From Pedobacter terrae (GTDB lineage: Bacteria > Bacteroidota > Bacteroidia > Sphingobacteriales > Sphingobacteriaceae): DNA of 64,000 nt. Numbering within the stretch: position 1 is the first letter of the stretch; the number at the start of each line of letters is the position of its first letter. Below the pieces are notes generated by a model, which saw nothing but the letters and a program-made list of their open reading frames with translations, was not told the origin of the DNA and did not search any database. Location: positions 248,001 to 312,000 of the forward strand of contig NZ_FNCH01000002.1 in NCBI RefSeq assembly GCF_900100705.1, read 5' to 3'. Both the position numbers and the translations under genes were made by a program. This document shows, one piece after another, positions 34,782-42,423 of the stretch.

Positions 34782-34806
34782 AAATGCCCCAATAAATGGG
34801 GCATTT
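34782..34806. terminator. Bidirectional terminator
   Basis: A perfect 10-bp stem AAATGCCCCA/TGGGGCATTT around ATAAA lies between the convergent 33997-34662 gene and the zinc-ribbon gene. Confidence 0.8.
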
Positions 34807-34819
34807 CGTGTTTTCCAAA

Positions 34820-34993
34820 TCATAACCAGATTTTAAAACTTCTTACCAATCCGCTAGTCATTAGTTGGCGATAAGACTCACCGCAGTGGGGGCAGTAAAT
34901 TTCCTCTTTAGTTTTATTTCCTGGCCCAGTTTCTTCAATTATTGTATAATCGAAATTCTTCTTACACTTAGTGCATTGTATATATTTTTCCAT
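34820..34993 (-). CDS. Small zinc-ribbon protein
   Basis: A 57-codon ORF on the minus strand encodes MEKYIQCTKCKKNFDY followed by a loop and YCPHCGESYRQLMTSG. Two CxxC knuckles (Cys7/Cys10 and Cys34/Cys37) with 23 residues between them form a typical zinc ribbon. It may bind nucleic acid or stabilise a partner. It is shorter than usual gene-finding cutoffs, but the motif spacing makes it convincing. Confidence 0.7.
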   Translation of the reverse strand: MEKYIQCTKCKKNFDYTIIEETGPGNKTKEEIYCPHCGESYRQLMTSGLVRSFKIWL

Positions 34994-35177
34994 ATTGCAA
35001 GAATATACTCAATTTCAAAAAATTCAAGTTATTGAGGTCATTAAATGTAAATAGTATTTAAAATGGCAGCGACCATTACCCAAATTATTTCAGTACAAAG
35101 AACCAGAAAGAAATTAATAACAATTAGTGCTTCAGAATATAGGAATACATTCCCAGCAACTACTTGGAATAAATATA

Positions 35178-35921
35178 TCAAACTGTAAACAAATCCTTCC
35201 CTTCTTCCTCCAATAGTTTTTTAAAGAAAATTTCAGCATATTCTAAAAAACATTCATTCAAAGCTCTTCCTGTTATCATGATAGTGAGTTCTTCCCCATC
35301 AAAATCCTTATTAAGTAATAAGTCTTCTTTAATTGAAACATCAGCATTCTCGCTAATAAAAGAAAGTAGCTTTTTTCTATCGGGATCATCATGTGTAATT
35401 GTTCCTTGATGGTGTACCAATCTATTGCGTATCTTTCTTAACGAATTTAGATAGCTCCATTCAGGCTGTAATCTATTGAAGTCTATTTTGCAAATTTTGC
35501 TTAGATAGACTTTTGCCTTGTCCAAATCACTACTTCCCTTCAAATCTGAAATCGAAACAGCTGTTGAAAATTGATAATGATGTTGATTGCAAATTTGTTT
35601 CAATTCATACTCGACAAAAGAGAAAATTTGAATTAGAAATGATGCTCTGAAATTATGAGGAAAATAATAATCTAATTTCATGTATTCACTAGCCAGTTCG
35701 CTTTCTAAGAAGCTTTCATATTCTGGATCAGTTGCAGCCTCATTTGCGTGCTTATTATTTTTGCTGAAATTTTGGAAACGTTTGTTTTTTTCTGAAACTA
35801 AACCATCTTCAATTATACTATAATAGTCTAACAGTTCCCGAAATGCAATCTCTATTCCGAAAAAATAAATTTTGCTGTAATTTATTAACGTACTTTTAGA
35901 AGTTTTTTTGGATAAATTCAT
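35178..35921 (-). CDS. HEPN-like protein downstream of the PLD/EVE gene
   Basis: This 247-residue helical protein has RKIRNRLVHHQG near residues 163-174. RNRLVH fits the R-x4-H motif of HEPN RNases, and it follows a helix LNSLRK as in that fold. It lies 7 bp downstream of the PLD-like gene and is surely co-transcribed. HEPN proteins are often RNA-cutting toxins in defence or toxin-antitoxin systems. That it is the effector here is inference. Confidence 0.55.
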   Translation of the reverse strand: MNLSKKTSKSTLINYSKIYFFGIEIAFRELLDYYSIIEDGLVSEKNKRFQNFSKNNKHANEAATDPEYESFLESELASEYMKLDYYFPHNFRASFLIQIFSFVEYELKQICNQHHYQFSTAVSISDLKGSSDLDKAKVYLSKICKIDFNRLQPEWSYLNSLRKIRNRLVHHQGTITHDDPDRKKLLSFISENADVSIKEDLLLNKDFDGEELTIMITGRALNECFLEYAEIFFKKLLEEEGKDLFTV

Positions 35922-35928
35922 CGGTCTA

Positions 35929-36987
35929 TCAAGATTTTACTAAATCATAATCAATTTTTGATATTTTATTAAATAGGTAAAGACCAAATTCTCTAGTCAA
36001 TCTTAGCTTATCACCGCCCCTCATTAAACTACCAAAACTGTTTTTTCCAGTTGGTGTAACGTTAAACTGCCCCTGTTTCAGCACTAAATCTTTTTGATTT
36101 GAAATAGTGATATTTTGTTTAGACCACTCCCTGCCATAATTTGGAGTGAGATTTTCTCCAACTACATAATAAGGCCACCTATCGTTTTCTAAAGTAGTTT
36201 TTCGGACTTCGGAATTAACTCGATAAATTGAAAGAATATTTTGGTGGCCAACTGCGTAACATATTAACAAATCGCCTTTCTTAACGCCCTTTGGCATAAT
36301 CTTCGAAAAATGTAAGTCCTTGTCAACTTCATCAAATCTACTGTCTAGTGGAACTCTGTTTTCAGTAACCCCGATAGGTTTGAGCCAAAAAGTAATATCT
36401 TTCCCAATATTAAAGAAATTTTCTTTAGGACAGAAAAGCAATGATAAGTTGAGTTCAATCGGATTTTTTTCAAGGGGTGGCTTGGGGTATTCTTCAATCT
36501 TCTTTATAAAATCGTCTATAGACTTTTCATTTAGTCGTTTATACTTTACTTTATCAACGATGCCAAACTTTACTTTATTGATTTCAGCTAAGTCTTCAAT
36601 TAAAATACCCCACTCATTATTTATCCTCAAACCACTATCGGTAAAATTGGCTGAAGTAATAATTGCTTTAGCGCTATGATCGTTGTATTCACCTAGAAAA
36701 ATCTTTCCGTGAAGCGAATTGTCTATTAGGATCTCTAGTGATATACTTTTTTGATTGAAAATGCAATAGAGCTCTTTGAAATAGGCGATTTTTGTATATT
36801 GGTCTTTATCAAAAGGCTTCAAAGTAGTGACTATTGTGACTCGTTGTAAATAATTGAAATCACCAAAATTTATCAGTTGAATATTTTTAGTAATAAATGG
36901 ACTTATTATAAAAATATTTTTTGCTGAGTGGAAAATCTGATTTAGATAAAACAAGTGATTGTGTCTGGTGAGATTGTTAATTATCAT
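35929..36987 (-). CDS. Phospholipase D-like protein with EVE-like C-terminal domain
   Basis: The 352-residue protein has an N-terminal PLD-type domain with the motif SLHGKIFLGE, then TSANFTDSGLRINNEWG (H-x-K and S-x-N-x-T), typical of restriction-like PLD nucleases that work as dimers. The C-terminal half (KIMPKGVKKGDLLICYAVGH, then ILSIYRV and DRWPYYVVGENLTP) resembles EVE/PUA-type domains that read modified bases. This pairing suggests a nuclease targeted to modified nucleic acid. It forms an operon with a HEPN-like gene. Confidence 0.65.
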   Translation of the reverse strand: MIINNLTRHNHLFYLNQIFHSAKNIFIISPFITKNIQLINFGDFNYLQRVTIVTTLKPFDKDQYTKIAYFKELYCIFNQKSISLEILIDNSLHGKIFLGEYNDHSAKAIITSANFTDSGLRINNEWGILIEDLAEINKVKFGIVDKVKYKRLNEKSIDDFIKKIEEYPKPPLEKNPIELNLSLLFCPKENFFNIGKDITFWLKPIGVTENRVPLDSRFDEVDKDLHFSKIMPKGVKKGDLLICYAVGHQNILSIYRVNSEVRKTTLENDRWPYYVVGENLTPNYGREWSKQNITISNQKDLVLKQGQFNVTPTGKNSFGSLMRGGDKLRLTREFGLYLFNKISKIDYDLVKS

Positions 36988-37095
36988 TTTAATGCAGTCA
37001 ATTTAGAGCTTGAAAATTTCAGAATTTAGGTTTTAGAGAAACTGAGACCGAAAGGAAGTTAATCATTTATGACTTCAGTCAAATTTTAAATATTG

Positions 37096-37887
37096 TTATT
37101 CGTCAGGCACGTGTCTTATTGTATTTACCTTAATCTTAATCTCTTTAGGAAACTCATTTAAATCGAATTTCTTGCAGATAATATCTTTAACTACATCTTG
37201 CTGATCATAGTCCTCTACTATTACAGCTCGTAGATGTTCTAGTTTATAGTCTATTCTTACTTCTTTGATAAGATCATTAAAATCTTTCTTTTTTTCTATA
37301 TCATGCCCAACTATAAAATATGGAGCATAATCAACTTTAATTATTTTACGCCATTCTCGTTCCATACCGTACGGATACTTTTCAGCCAATAGCCTCTCAT
37401 TTCTTACCAATTCACCATCGTAGTTTTTTGAATGAGCAAATATTTTTACGAGTTGTTTAGTCATTAAACTTTTATGATCTGTAGTGGTTCCATTAACAGC
37501 AGATTGAATATCCTCAATTGAAGCAGCCGAAATGCTCTTGAAACCTTCGATAATTTCATTCGTTAAGTCAGACTTTCTTTCTAAATAAAGTACAGGATTA
37601 AAATCATTGATTTCTCCCCAGGCTTTATCAAGAACAATTCCTAAAGTCCCGTAAGACCGTTGGTAATCAATTGCAAAATCTATCGAAACGTTTGAAGTGC
37701 TAATCATCGGAAAGCAGGCAGACTTATTTTCGTAGTCATTTGTAACGTTTTCACGACAATAACTAGGTCTCAAACCTTCCTTTAAAATTAATCTTAAAAT
37801 GTCCCAGTTCTGGGTCATATGTATTAAAGGAAAACTATCTCTTTCGCCTGGTGGAAATAATCTTGTTGTATCAATCCAGTAATTCAT
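37096..37887 (-). CDS. AbiGi-like abortive infection protein
   Basis: The 263-residue protein resembles the AbiGi family: FPLIHMTQNWDILRLILKEG, LRPSYCRE, then FPMISTSNVSIDFAIDYQRS, YGTLGIVLDKAWGEINDFNP and VLYLERKSD, with a late MEREWRKI. AbiGi is described with AbiGii as an antitoxin-toxin style phage resistance pair. No AbiGii-like partner is evident next to it. A perfect 8-bp inverted repeat lies 28 bp upstream and may be its operator. Confidence 0.65.
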   Translation of the reverse strand: MNYWIDTTRLFPPGERDSFPLIHMTQNWDILRLILKEGLRPSYCRENVTNDYENKSACFPMISTSNVSIDFAIDYQRSYGTLGIVLDKAWGEINDFNPVLYLERKSDLTNEIIEGFKSISAASIEDIQSAVNGTTTDHKSLMTKQLVKIFAHSKNYDGELVRNERLLAEKYPYGMEREWRKIIKVDYAPYFIVGHDIEKKKDFNDLIKEVRIDYKLEHLRAVIVEDYDQQDVVKDIICKKFDLNEFPKEIKIKVNTIRHVPDE

Positions 37888-37915
37888 GTTTTATTTTTTT
37901 TAATTATTATAAACT

Positions 37916-37936
37916 CGTTTATCGACAAGATAAACG
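37916..37936. promoter_or_regulatory. Inverted repeat upstream of the AbiGi-like gene
   Basis: CGTTTATC and GATAAACG around GACAA, 28 bp before the minus-strand start. The remainder of the 380-bp gap to the creatininase gene holds no ORF or clear motif. Confidence 0.45.
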
Positions 37937-38266
37937 GGAATCCAAGATATACTTAGCGAAGAGAAGCTTCAGAAATATGAAAATTTAAGAGAACGTACAA
38001 GGCTTAAGATATTTAGATGACGCAATATAAATCAACCCTTTCAGTTATACAAATTTAGAACAGGGATCACTTGAATAGAATCAAAAGTCAGTACAATGTT
38101 TAAATTTAAAAATCTATTGAATAGATCATTGATCGAATAAGAAATTTCTGGATTAGCTATACCATTAATGTAAATACTCTTAATGACAAATGTTTAATAA
38201 AGCTATGACTTCTTTTGTTCTAGCATAACAATAAATCGTACTTTAGTGCATAAAACAAAAGCACTC

Positions 38267-39028
38267 ATGAAGCCATACTTGTTAGCAGAATCGAATTGGA
38301 AAACCATCAAAGAAGAAAATTTCAATCTGGTGATATTACCATGGGGCGCAACTGAAGCTCACAACTATCATCTTCCTTACGCAACTGATAATATACAGGC
38401 TGAACGAATCGCAGAAGAAGCTGCCAGAATTGCATGGCAAAACGGAGCAAAAGTTACTGTGTTGCCCACAATACCATTCGGGGTAAACACTGGGCAGGCA
38501 GATATAAAGCTTGACATCAATATCAACCCAAGTACACAGCTTGCCATCTTACGTGACATTGTGCAGGTTTTGCGGCGTCAAGGTATGTACAAACTAATGA
38601 TATTAAATGGCCACGGCGGGAATGATTTCAAACCAATTATCCGAGAGTTGGGGCTGGAATTTCAGGATATGTTTATCTGCCTATGCAACTGGTTCCAGTT
38701 TAAGGGAAAAATGGATTTCTTTAAGCAACCTGGTGATCATGCCGATGAAATGGAAACCAGTTTGATGCTATATCTGTCGCCCTCGTTAGTACGTCCTTTG
38801 CAAGAGGCTGGGCTCGGAGCTGAGAAAAAAAATAGAATTTTGGCTTTCAGGGAAGGTTGGGTATGGGCTGAGCGAAAATGGTCACAGGTAACTGAAGATA
38901 CTGGTATTGGAGATCCGACAGCCTCTACTATTGAAAAGGGGGAAAGGTTTTTCTGTGAAATTACGAATCGAATTGCTGAGGTTCTCTTAGAATTGGATAA
39001 CGCAAATACGAACGACCTGTACATTTAA
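38267..39028 (+). CDS. Creatininase-family amidohydrolase
   Basis: This is a 253-residue protein from the ATG at 38267. An in-frame GTG at 38246 exists but ATG fits better. It has the metal-binding family motifs LPWGATEAHNYHLPYATD (Glu, His, Asp ligands), ILNGHGGND and PGDHADEMETS. Members hydrolyse cyclic amides such as creatinine or formamidopyrimidines, and one (MftE) is a peptidase for mycofactocin. The substrate is unknown here, and the neighbours do not suggest a pathway. Confidence 0.88.
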   Translation: MKPYLLAESNWKTIKEENFNLVILPWGATEAHNYHLPYATDNIQAERIAEEAARIAWQNGAKVTVLPTIPFGVNTGQADIKLDININPSTQLAILRDIVQVLRRQGMYKLMILNGHGGNDFKPIIRELGLEFQDMFICLCNWFQFKGKMDFFKQPGDHADEMETSLMLYLSPSLVRPLQEAGLGAEKKNRILAFREGWVWAERKWSQVTEDTGIGDPTASTIEKGERFFCEITNRIAEVLLELDNANTNDLYI

Positions 39029-39093
39029 CGACTCAGCTACAACTTGCTGTATCAAGTCAAATTACTCCACTCTTACCTATTTATAGAATAATA

Positions 39094-39354
39094 ATGAAGA
39101 TAGTATCAATAAGGCAAAATCCAGAATACAAACAGATAGCTATTGAGTATTTACAAAAAAGTTGGCCGGAAGTTTCACCAATTGTCTATGCAAATTGTAT
39201 AACTAATAGTATAAATACTGAACAGTCGTTACCCCAATGGTATCTTCTGGAGAAGGATGAAAAAATCATCGGATGTGCAGGATTGATCACAAATGACTTC
39301 ATCAGCAGAATGGATTTATATCCTTTGATTTGTGCGCGAAATGATTTCAGCTAA
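39094..39354 (+). pseudogene. Truncated GNAT acetyltransferase paralogue
   Basis: The 86-codon ORF matches the first 81 residues of the GNAT gene at 30003-30452: same segments LPQWYLLE, KIIGCAGLITNDFISRMDLY and P-(W/L)-ICA. It then leaves the homology at about 39335 and stops, just before the acetyl-CoA-binding loop. It cannot be a working acetyltransferase. It is probably a decayed duplicate, or the edge of a rearrangement in the ICE. Confidence 0.8.
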
Positions 39355-39360
39355 AAAAAT

Positions 39361-39396
39361 AAAAAAGGCAGATCACCAACTACATCTGCCTTTTTT
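39361..39396. terminator. Bidirectional terminator
   Basis: A perfect 13-bp stem AAAAAAGGCAGAT/ATCTGCCTTTTTT (39361-39373, 39384-39396) lies between the truncated GNAT gene and the convergent HEPN operon. Confidence 0.85.
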
Positions 39397-39399
39397 ATT

Positions 39400-40308
39400 T
39401 TAATTACCATAAGCAGTTTTGCCATCTTTCAAATCGGCTATACGCTCTGAACAAATGGTATTTGCGTTTTCAACTATCGCAATTACTTTTTTTAAAAGCG
39501 TCATTACATCGCTCTCGGTGGCTATAAGTTTATCATCGTAACGTGCATGACTAAAACCTTTCAATAACAGTCCAGTTACTCGCAAATCTTCTGGCGTGGT
39601 TTTATTTGGCGCTACCAAAGAAGAATCGGGCAAGGCTATATTGATTAAATTTAGTAAACGACGCAAACTATTGCTATTAGCCCTGTACCCCGTAAGAAGT
39701 TTGATCATCGCAAAATAACAATGTTGAAGTGCCTGATGCAACATAAAAACTGCCAAGCTATTACGGCCTTCATCAATAAAAAACTTACTACCCTTGATGA
39801 AATCCAAAGATAAATGATGCCATTGGTTCCAATCCTTTTCTTTACGTATAGTGCGTTTGTTGATAGGTGTTCCTTCAGCTGGAGAATCGAATTGCTCTTC
39901 GTTGCTATCGTGCAAAATAATTCCTTTTCTATAGATGGATGTAAAGAACGAACTACCCTTATTTAAAGCCTCATTAAATTCTTCCATTCTATGAACTAAA
40001 ATGGTGACCGATGCTTCAGACCTTAAAAGCTCTTCTAGACATTGTTGCATTTTGATATCATGGCATGTCTCATTTTTTGAAGGTATCACCAGCAAACAGT
40101 AACTATTTGATTTTGTTAGAGGTACCGACCCGTTTCCTAAAACTATGAAGCAACTTTCCTTTAGAACTGTAATAATTTCGCTTCCAAAACAAATAATCTT
40201 TTCTACCTTATATCTATTTAAAATTATCTTAGTTATTTTTGCGAGTTGGCTTTCGATGACAGACGGCTGTGGCTGTACAGGTAGATTTTTCAGTTTTTGC
40301 TTTTTCAT
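39400..40308 (-). CDS. HEPN-domain protein with nucleotidyltransferase-like N terminus
   Basis: The 302-residue protein has an alpha/beta first half (KVEKIICFGSEI and VTILVHRMEEFN, like the MNT-type nucleotidyltransferase fold but without the SDxD pair) and a C-terminal HEPN domain: SLAVFMLHQALQHCYFAMIK, TGYRANSNSLRRLLNL and GFSHARYDDKLIATES. Such MNT-HEPN-like proteins are found in Bacteroidetes mobile elements. It is the last gene of a four-gene operon, with a 4-bp overlap with the gene before it. Confidence 0.72.
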   Translation of the reverse strand: MKKQKLKNLPVQPQPSVIESQLAKITKIILNRYKVEKIICFGSEIITVLKESCFIVLGNGSVPLTKSNSYCLLVIPSKNETCHDIKMQQCLEELLRSEASVTILVHRMEEFNEALNKGSSFFTSIYRKGIILHDSNEEQFDSPAEGTPINKRTIRKEKDWNQWHHLSLDFIKGSKFFIDEGRNSLAVFMLHQALQHCYFAMIKLLTGYRANSNSLRRLLNLINIALPDSSLVAPNKTTPEDLRVTGLLLKGFSHARYDDKLIATESDVMTLLKKVIAIVENANTICSERIADLKDGKTAYGN

Positions 40309-40790
40309 TTTCTAGGTTTTGGTTTTATTCTTGATTTTGTATTTATTATTACATCCTTATCACTTAGGTTGTTGATCAACTCCTGATGCCAGTCACTGTA
40401 AAAGCACATCAAGCGGAAGCATCTCAAGTCAGCGTTCTTTTCCGCTTTCAACTCGAGCATTAGCTTTTTATATTTCTTAATGTATTTTTCCTGAACATTT
40501 TTTGCAGGAAGAAAACGTTCATTGTAAATACTGCAAAAAGTTAAAAGGAAATTTGTAGCTAACATTTTTACAGGGTTTACCAACCTGCTATTATGTTTAC
40601 CATCGGCAAAGTCGAGTTTCCTCAACGGCACATTGGGCAACCCCTCCATGCTCGACATGTACACTTTTGTACTGCAAAAGTACGGTAGTGAAATATTAGA
40701 CATAAATGCATCTATCACCTCCTCTGGCTTCAAATAAAGTAGATCGCATGCTACTTTAAATTCTGGGTTTAAAGTGAGATCAATTGTCAT
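40305..40790 (-). CDS. Three-paralogue family protein A
   Basis: This 161-residue protein opens with a segment LNPEFKVACDLLYLKPEEVI then DAFMSNISLPYF that matches the two genes upstream by the pattern (D/E)-F-x3-C-x2-L-x3-P-x2-(A/V)-(L/I)-x2-(Y/F). The rest is helical with several Cys. It overlaps genes on both sides (4 and 11 bp). No known family is recognised. A role with the following HEPN protein is likely from the operon. Confidence 0.6.
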   Translation of the reverse strand: MTIDLTLNPEFKVACDLLYLKPEEVIDAFMSNISLPYFCSTKVYMSSMEGLPNVPLRKLDFADGKHNSRLVNPVKMLATNFLLTFCSIYNERFLPAKNVQEKYIKKYKKLMLELKAEKNADLRCFRLMCFYSDWHQELINNLSDKDVIINTKSRIKPKPRK

Positions 40791-41184
40791 AGCCTACTAT
40801 ACTAAAGTTTAATCCCAATTTGTTTCTCAATTCTATTCTCTGTTCTATAATTTTCGGACGCCAAACATTTACAAATTCGCATATCTTTTCTTCAAGTTCG
40901 GGCTGCTCTAACTCAAGTTTCAGAATGGAACTTAATTCTTTGCTATAGTCCTTTTTAAGAAATTTTAATAGTTTTTTATCTACTCCTTTAGGGTCTTGGC
41001 TTTCAGTTCTTGTGAGCACAAGTTGCATGTCTCGTCCTAAAGGGTCGGCTGGGTGGCCACTTAATAATTTAGGTAAAGAGATTCTATTAACATAGTCCTG
41101 AAGTACCGCTTCTGGCTGGCAGGTTAGTACTAAGCACAATAATTCAAAATCGTGTGGTATTGCTAAGGTGATTTGAGCTTCCAT
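40780..41184 (-). CDS. Three-paralogue family protein B
   Basis: This 134-residue protein starts with IPHDFELLCLVLTCQPEAVL, QDYVNRISLPKL, the same unit as its neighbours, and ends in a charged helical part (PKIIEQRIELRNKLGL). It overlaps protein A by 11 bp and starts 1 bp after the stop of protein C. The function is unknown. Confidence 0.6.
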   Translation of the reverse strand: MEAQITLAIPHDFELLCLVLTCQPEAVLQDYVNRISLPKLLSGHPADPLGRDMQLVLTRTESQDPKGVDKKLLKFLKKDYSKELSSILKLELEQPELEEKICEFVNVWRPKIIEQRIELRNKLGLNFSIVGYDN

Positions 41185-41185
41185 T

Positions 41186-41569
41186 CTATAAAGTTTTAAA
41201 AATATTAGTATGCCATTTCTCGATTATCTCGGCGTATTTTTGAGAATTTGAACCTTCTCCTGCCATTCCGAGTGATATGATCTTCTTAATGGGGGCCAAA
41301 TGAAGTTTGTGATGTTTTGCTACTTTTAAGCCCTCAGTTTTTAACTGGGTTTCTTTAAACTTTTTAAAAATCGCAGTCGCTTCTGAATTGACACCTTCTT
41401 TTTCGTTAATTATGTAGTTATAAAATTTTACATGCCTCAGATAGGTAATAAGAGCTTGTTTGGGAGTGATATTTAAAAATTCACACATGATAATAAAGTC
41501 CTCAGGCAAATTGATCGAAATTGTCAACTCATGTTCGGCCCTTGGAATTTTGATTTGAGATTTTGCCAT
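41186..41569 (-). CDS. Three-paralogue family protein C
   Basis: This is a 127-residue protein from the ATG at 41569; an in-frame TTG at 41590 is an unlikely start. After a short lysine-rich head it has LPEDFIIMCEFLNITPKQAL, ITYLRHVKFYNY, aligning with proteins A and B, then a basic helical part. It is the first gene of the operon, transcribed away from the XRE gene at 41730. The shared region contains inverted repeats that may be its operator. Confidence 0.6.
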   Translation of the reverse strand: MAKSQIKIPRAEHELTISINLPEDFIIMCEFLNITPKQALITYLRHVKFYNYIINEKEGVNSEATAIFKKFKETQLKTEGLKVAKHHKLHLAPIKKIISLGMAGEGSNSQKYAEIIEKWHTNIFKTL

Positions 41570-41635
41570 ATTTTTTTGGTTTGCAGACAAAACAAAGGAT
41601 CAGAACGGCAAATATTTAATTATTGGCTCAGATAA

Positions 41636-41682
41636 AACATTTAGAATGTTCGATAAAATATTCAGTTAATCTGATATTTTAT
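41636..41682. promoter_or_regulatory. Two inverted repeats between divergent genes, candidate operators
   Basis: AACATT-TAG-AATGTT (41636-41650) is followed 2 bp later by ATAAAATAT-T-CAG-TTAAT-CTG-ATATTTTAT (41653-41682). Both lie between the divergent XRE and three-paralogue operons. XRE regulators commonly bind such symmetric sites to control both directions. Confidence 0.6.
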
Positions 41683-41717
41683 TGGGATTAGCCTTACATT
41701 AGTCACTGAAGAAAAGT

Positions 41718-41725
41718 TAAATTTG
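41718..41725 (+). promoter_or_regulatory. -7 element of a nearly leaderless promoter
   Basis: TAAATTTG matches TAnnTTTG and ends 4 bp before the ATG of the XRE gene. The usual start point would fall at or near the ATG, so the mRNA should have little or no leader. Confidence 0.5.
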
Positions 41726-41729
41726 CAAA

Positions 41730-42122
41730 ATGGAAACTACTGACAATACAAACAATGTTCACATTGGACAAAATATCAAACGTATTAGGGAGATTAAAGG
41801 AATTAAGCAAGAAACCTTGGCTATTGAGTTAGGTGGCGAGTGGAATCAAAGCAAAGTCTCGTTGTTGGAAGGTAGGGAAAGTATTGAAGAGGACTTACTA
41901 AAGCAGGTTGCAGAAATATTAAACGTTACTCCCGAAATGATCGAAAAATACGATGAAAAGACTGTAAATAATTTTTTTAGCAATACTTTTCACGATACAA
42001 GTGTAAATAATGGGCCACTTGGCTATGTTTATCAATGCACTTTTAATCCGTTAGATAAGGTGGTTGAACTTTATGAGCGACTGCTAAAAAGTGAAGCTGC
42101 AAATAGAGACTTGCCTAAATAA
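41730..42122 (+). CDS. XRE-family regulator
   Basis: The 130-residue protein has a HTH at about residues 14-66 (IGQNIKRIREIKGIKQETLA then WNQSKVSLLEGRESIEEDLL) and a C-terminal tail of unknown role with an acidic helix (PLDKVVELYERLLKSE). It resembles the 29344-29760 regulator in size and layout. It stands head to head with the three-paralogue/HEPN operon and is its probable regulator. Confidence 0.83.
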   Translation: METTDNTNNVHIGQNIKRIREIKGIKQETLAIELGGEWNQSKVSLLEGRESIEEDLLKQVAEILNVTPEMIEKYDEKTVNNFFSNTFHDTSVNNGPLGYVYQCTFNPLDKVVELYERLLKSEAANRDLPK

Positions 42123-42204
42123 ATCTTATTAGCTCCGATTTTTGACAATCATAAATTGCTTATTAGTTTAGATTTCTAATATATAAAGTTAATATTCTGG
42201 GATA

Positions 42205-42351
42205 CTATTTTCTTGCCATCCTATAGATGAAAAGTATCCAAACCGCAAATCCGACAATAAATGCTGGAAGAGGATTTTTCATATTTGTACCGGCCAATAA
42301 TGCGCCAGTTCCTATAATGCAGGTCAGGAAAAATAATATTAAGTTTTTCAT
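42205..42351 (-). CDS. Small two-helix membrane protein
   Basis: A 48-codon ORF encodes two hydrophobic helices (NLILFFLTCIIGTGALLAG and LPAFIVGFAVWILFIYRM) joined by a short polar loop. It is downstream of the integrase gene on the same strand. The regular topology suggests a real micro-protein. No function is assigned. Confidence 0.45.
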   Translation of the reverse strand: MKNLILFFLTCIIGTGALLAGTNMKNPLPAFIVGFAVWILFIYRMARK

Positions 42352-42384
42352 GTTTTTCTAATTTACAGTTTTAATCAAATAGAA

Positions 42385-42416
42385 ACCAGCACAACTTTCA
42401 ATGAAGCTGTGCTGGT
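42385..42416 (-). terminator. Hairpin after the integrase gene
   Basis: ACCAGCACA/TGTGCTGGT (42385-42393, 42408-42416), with extra CTT/AAG pairs inside, lies 8 bp past the integrase stop. No strong T tract follows on the minus strand. Confidence 0.55.
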
Positions 42417-42423
42417 ATTAATA

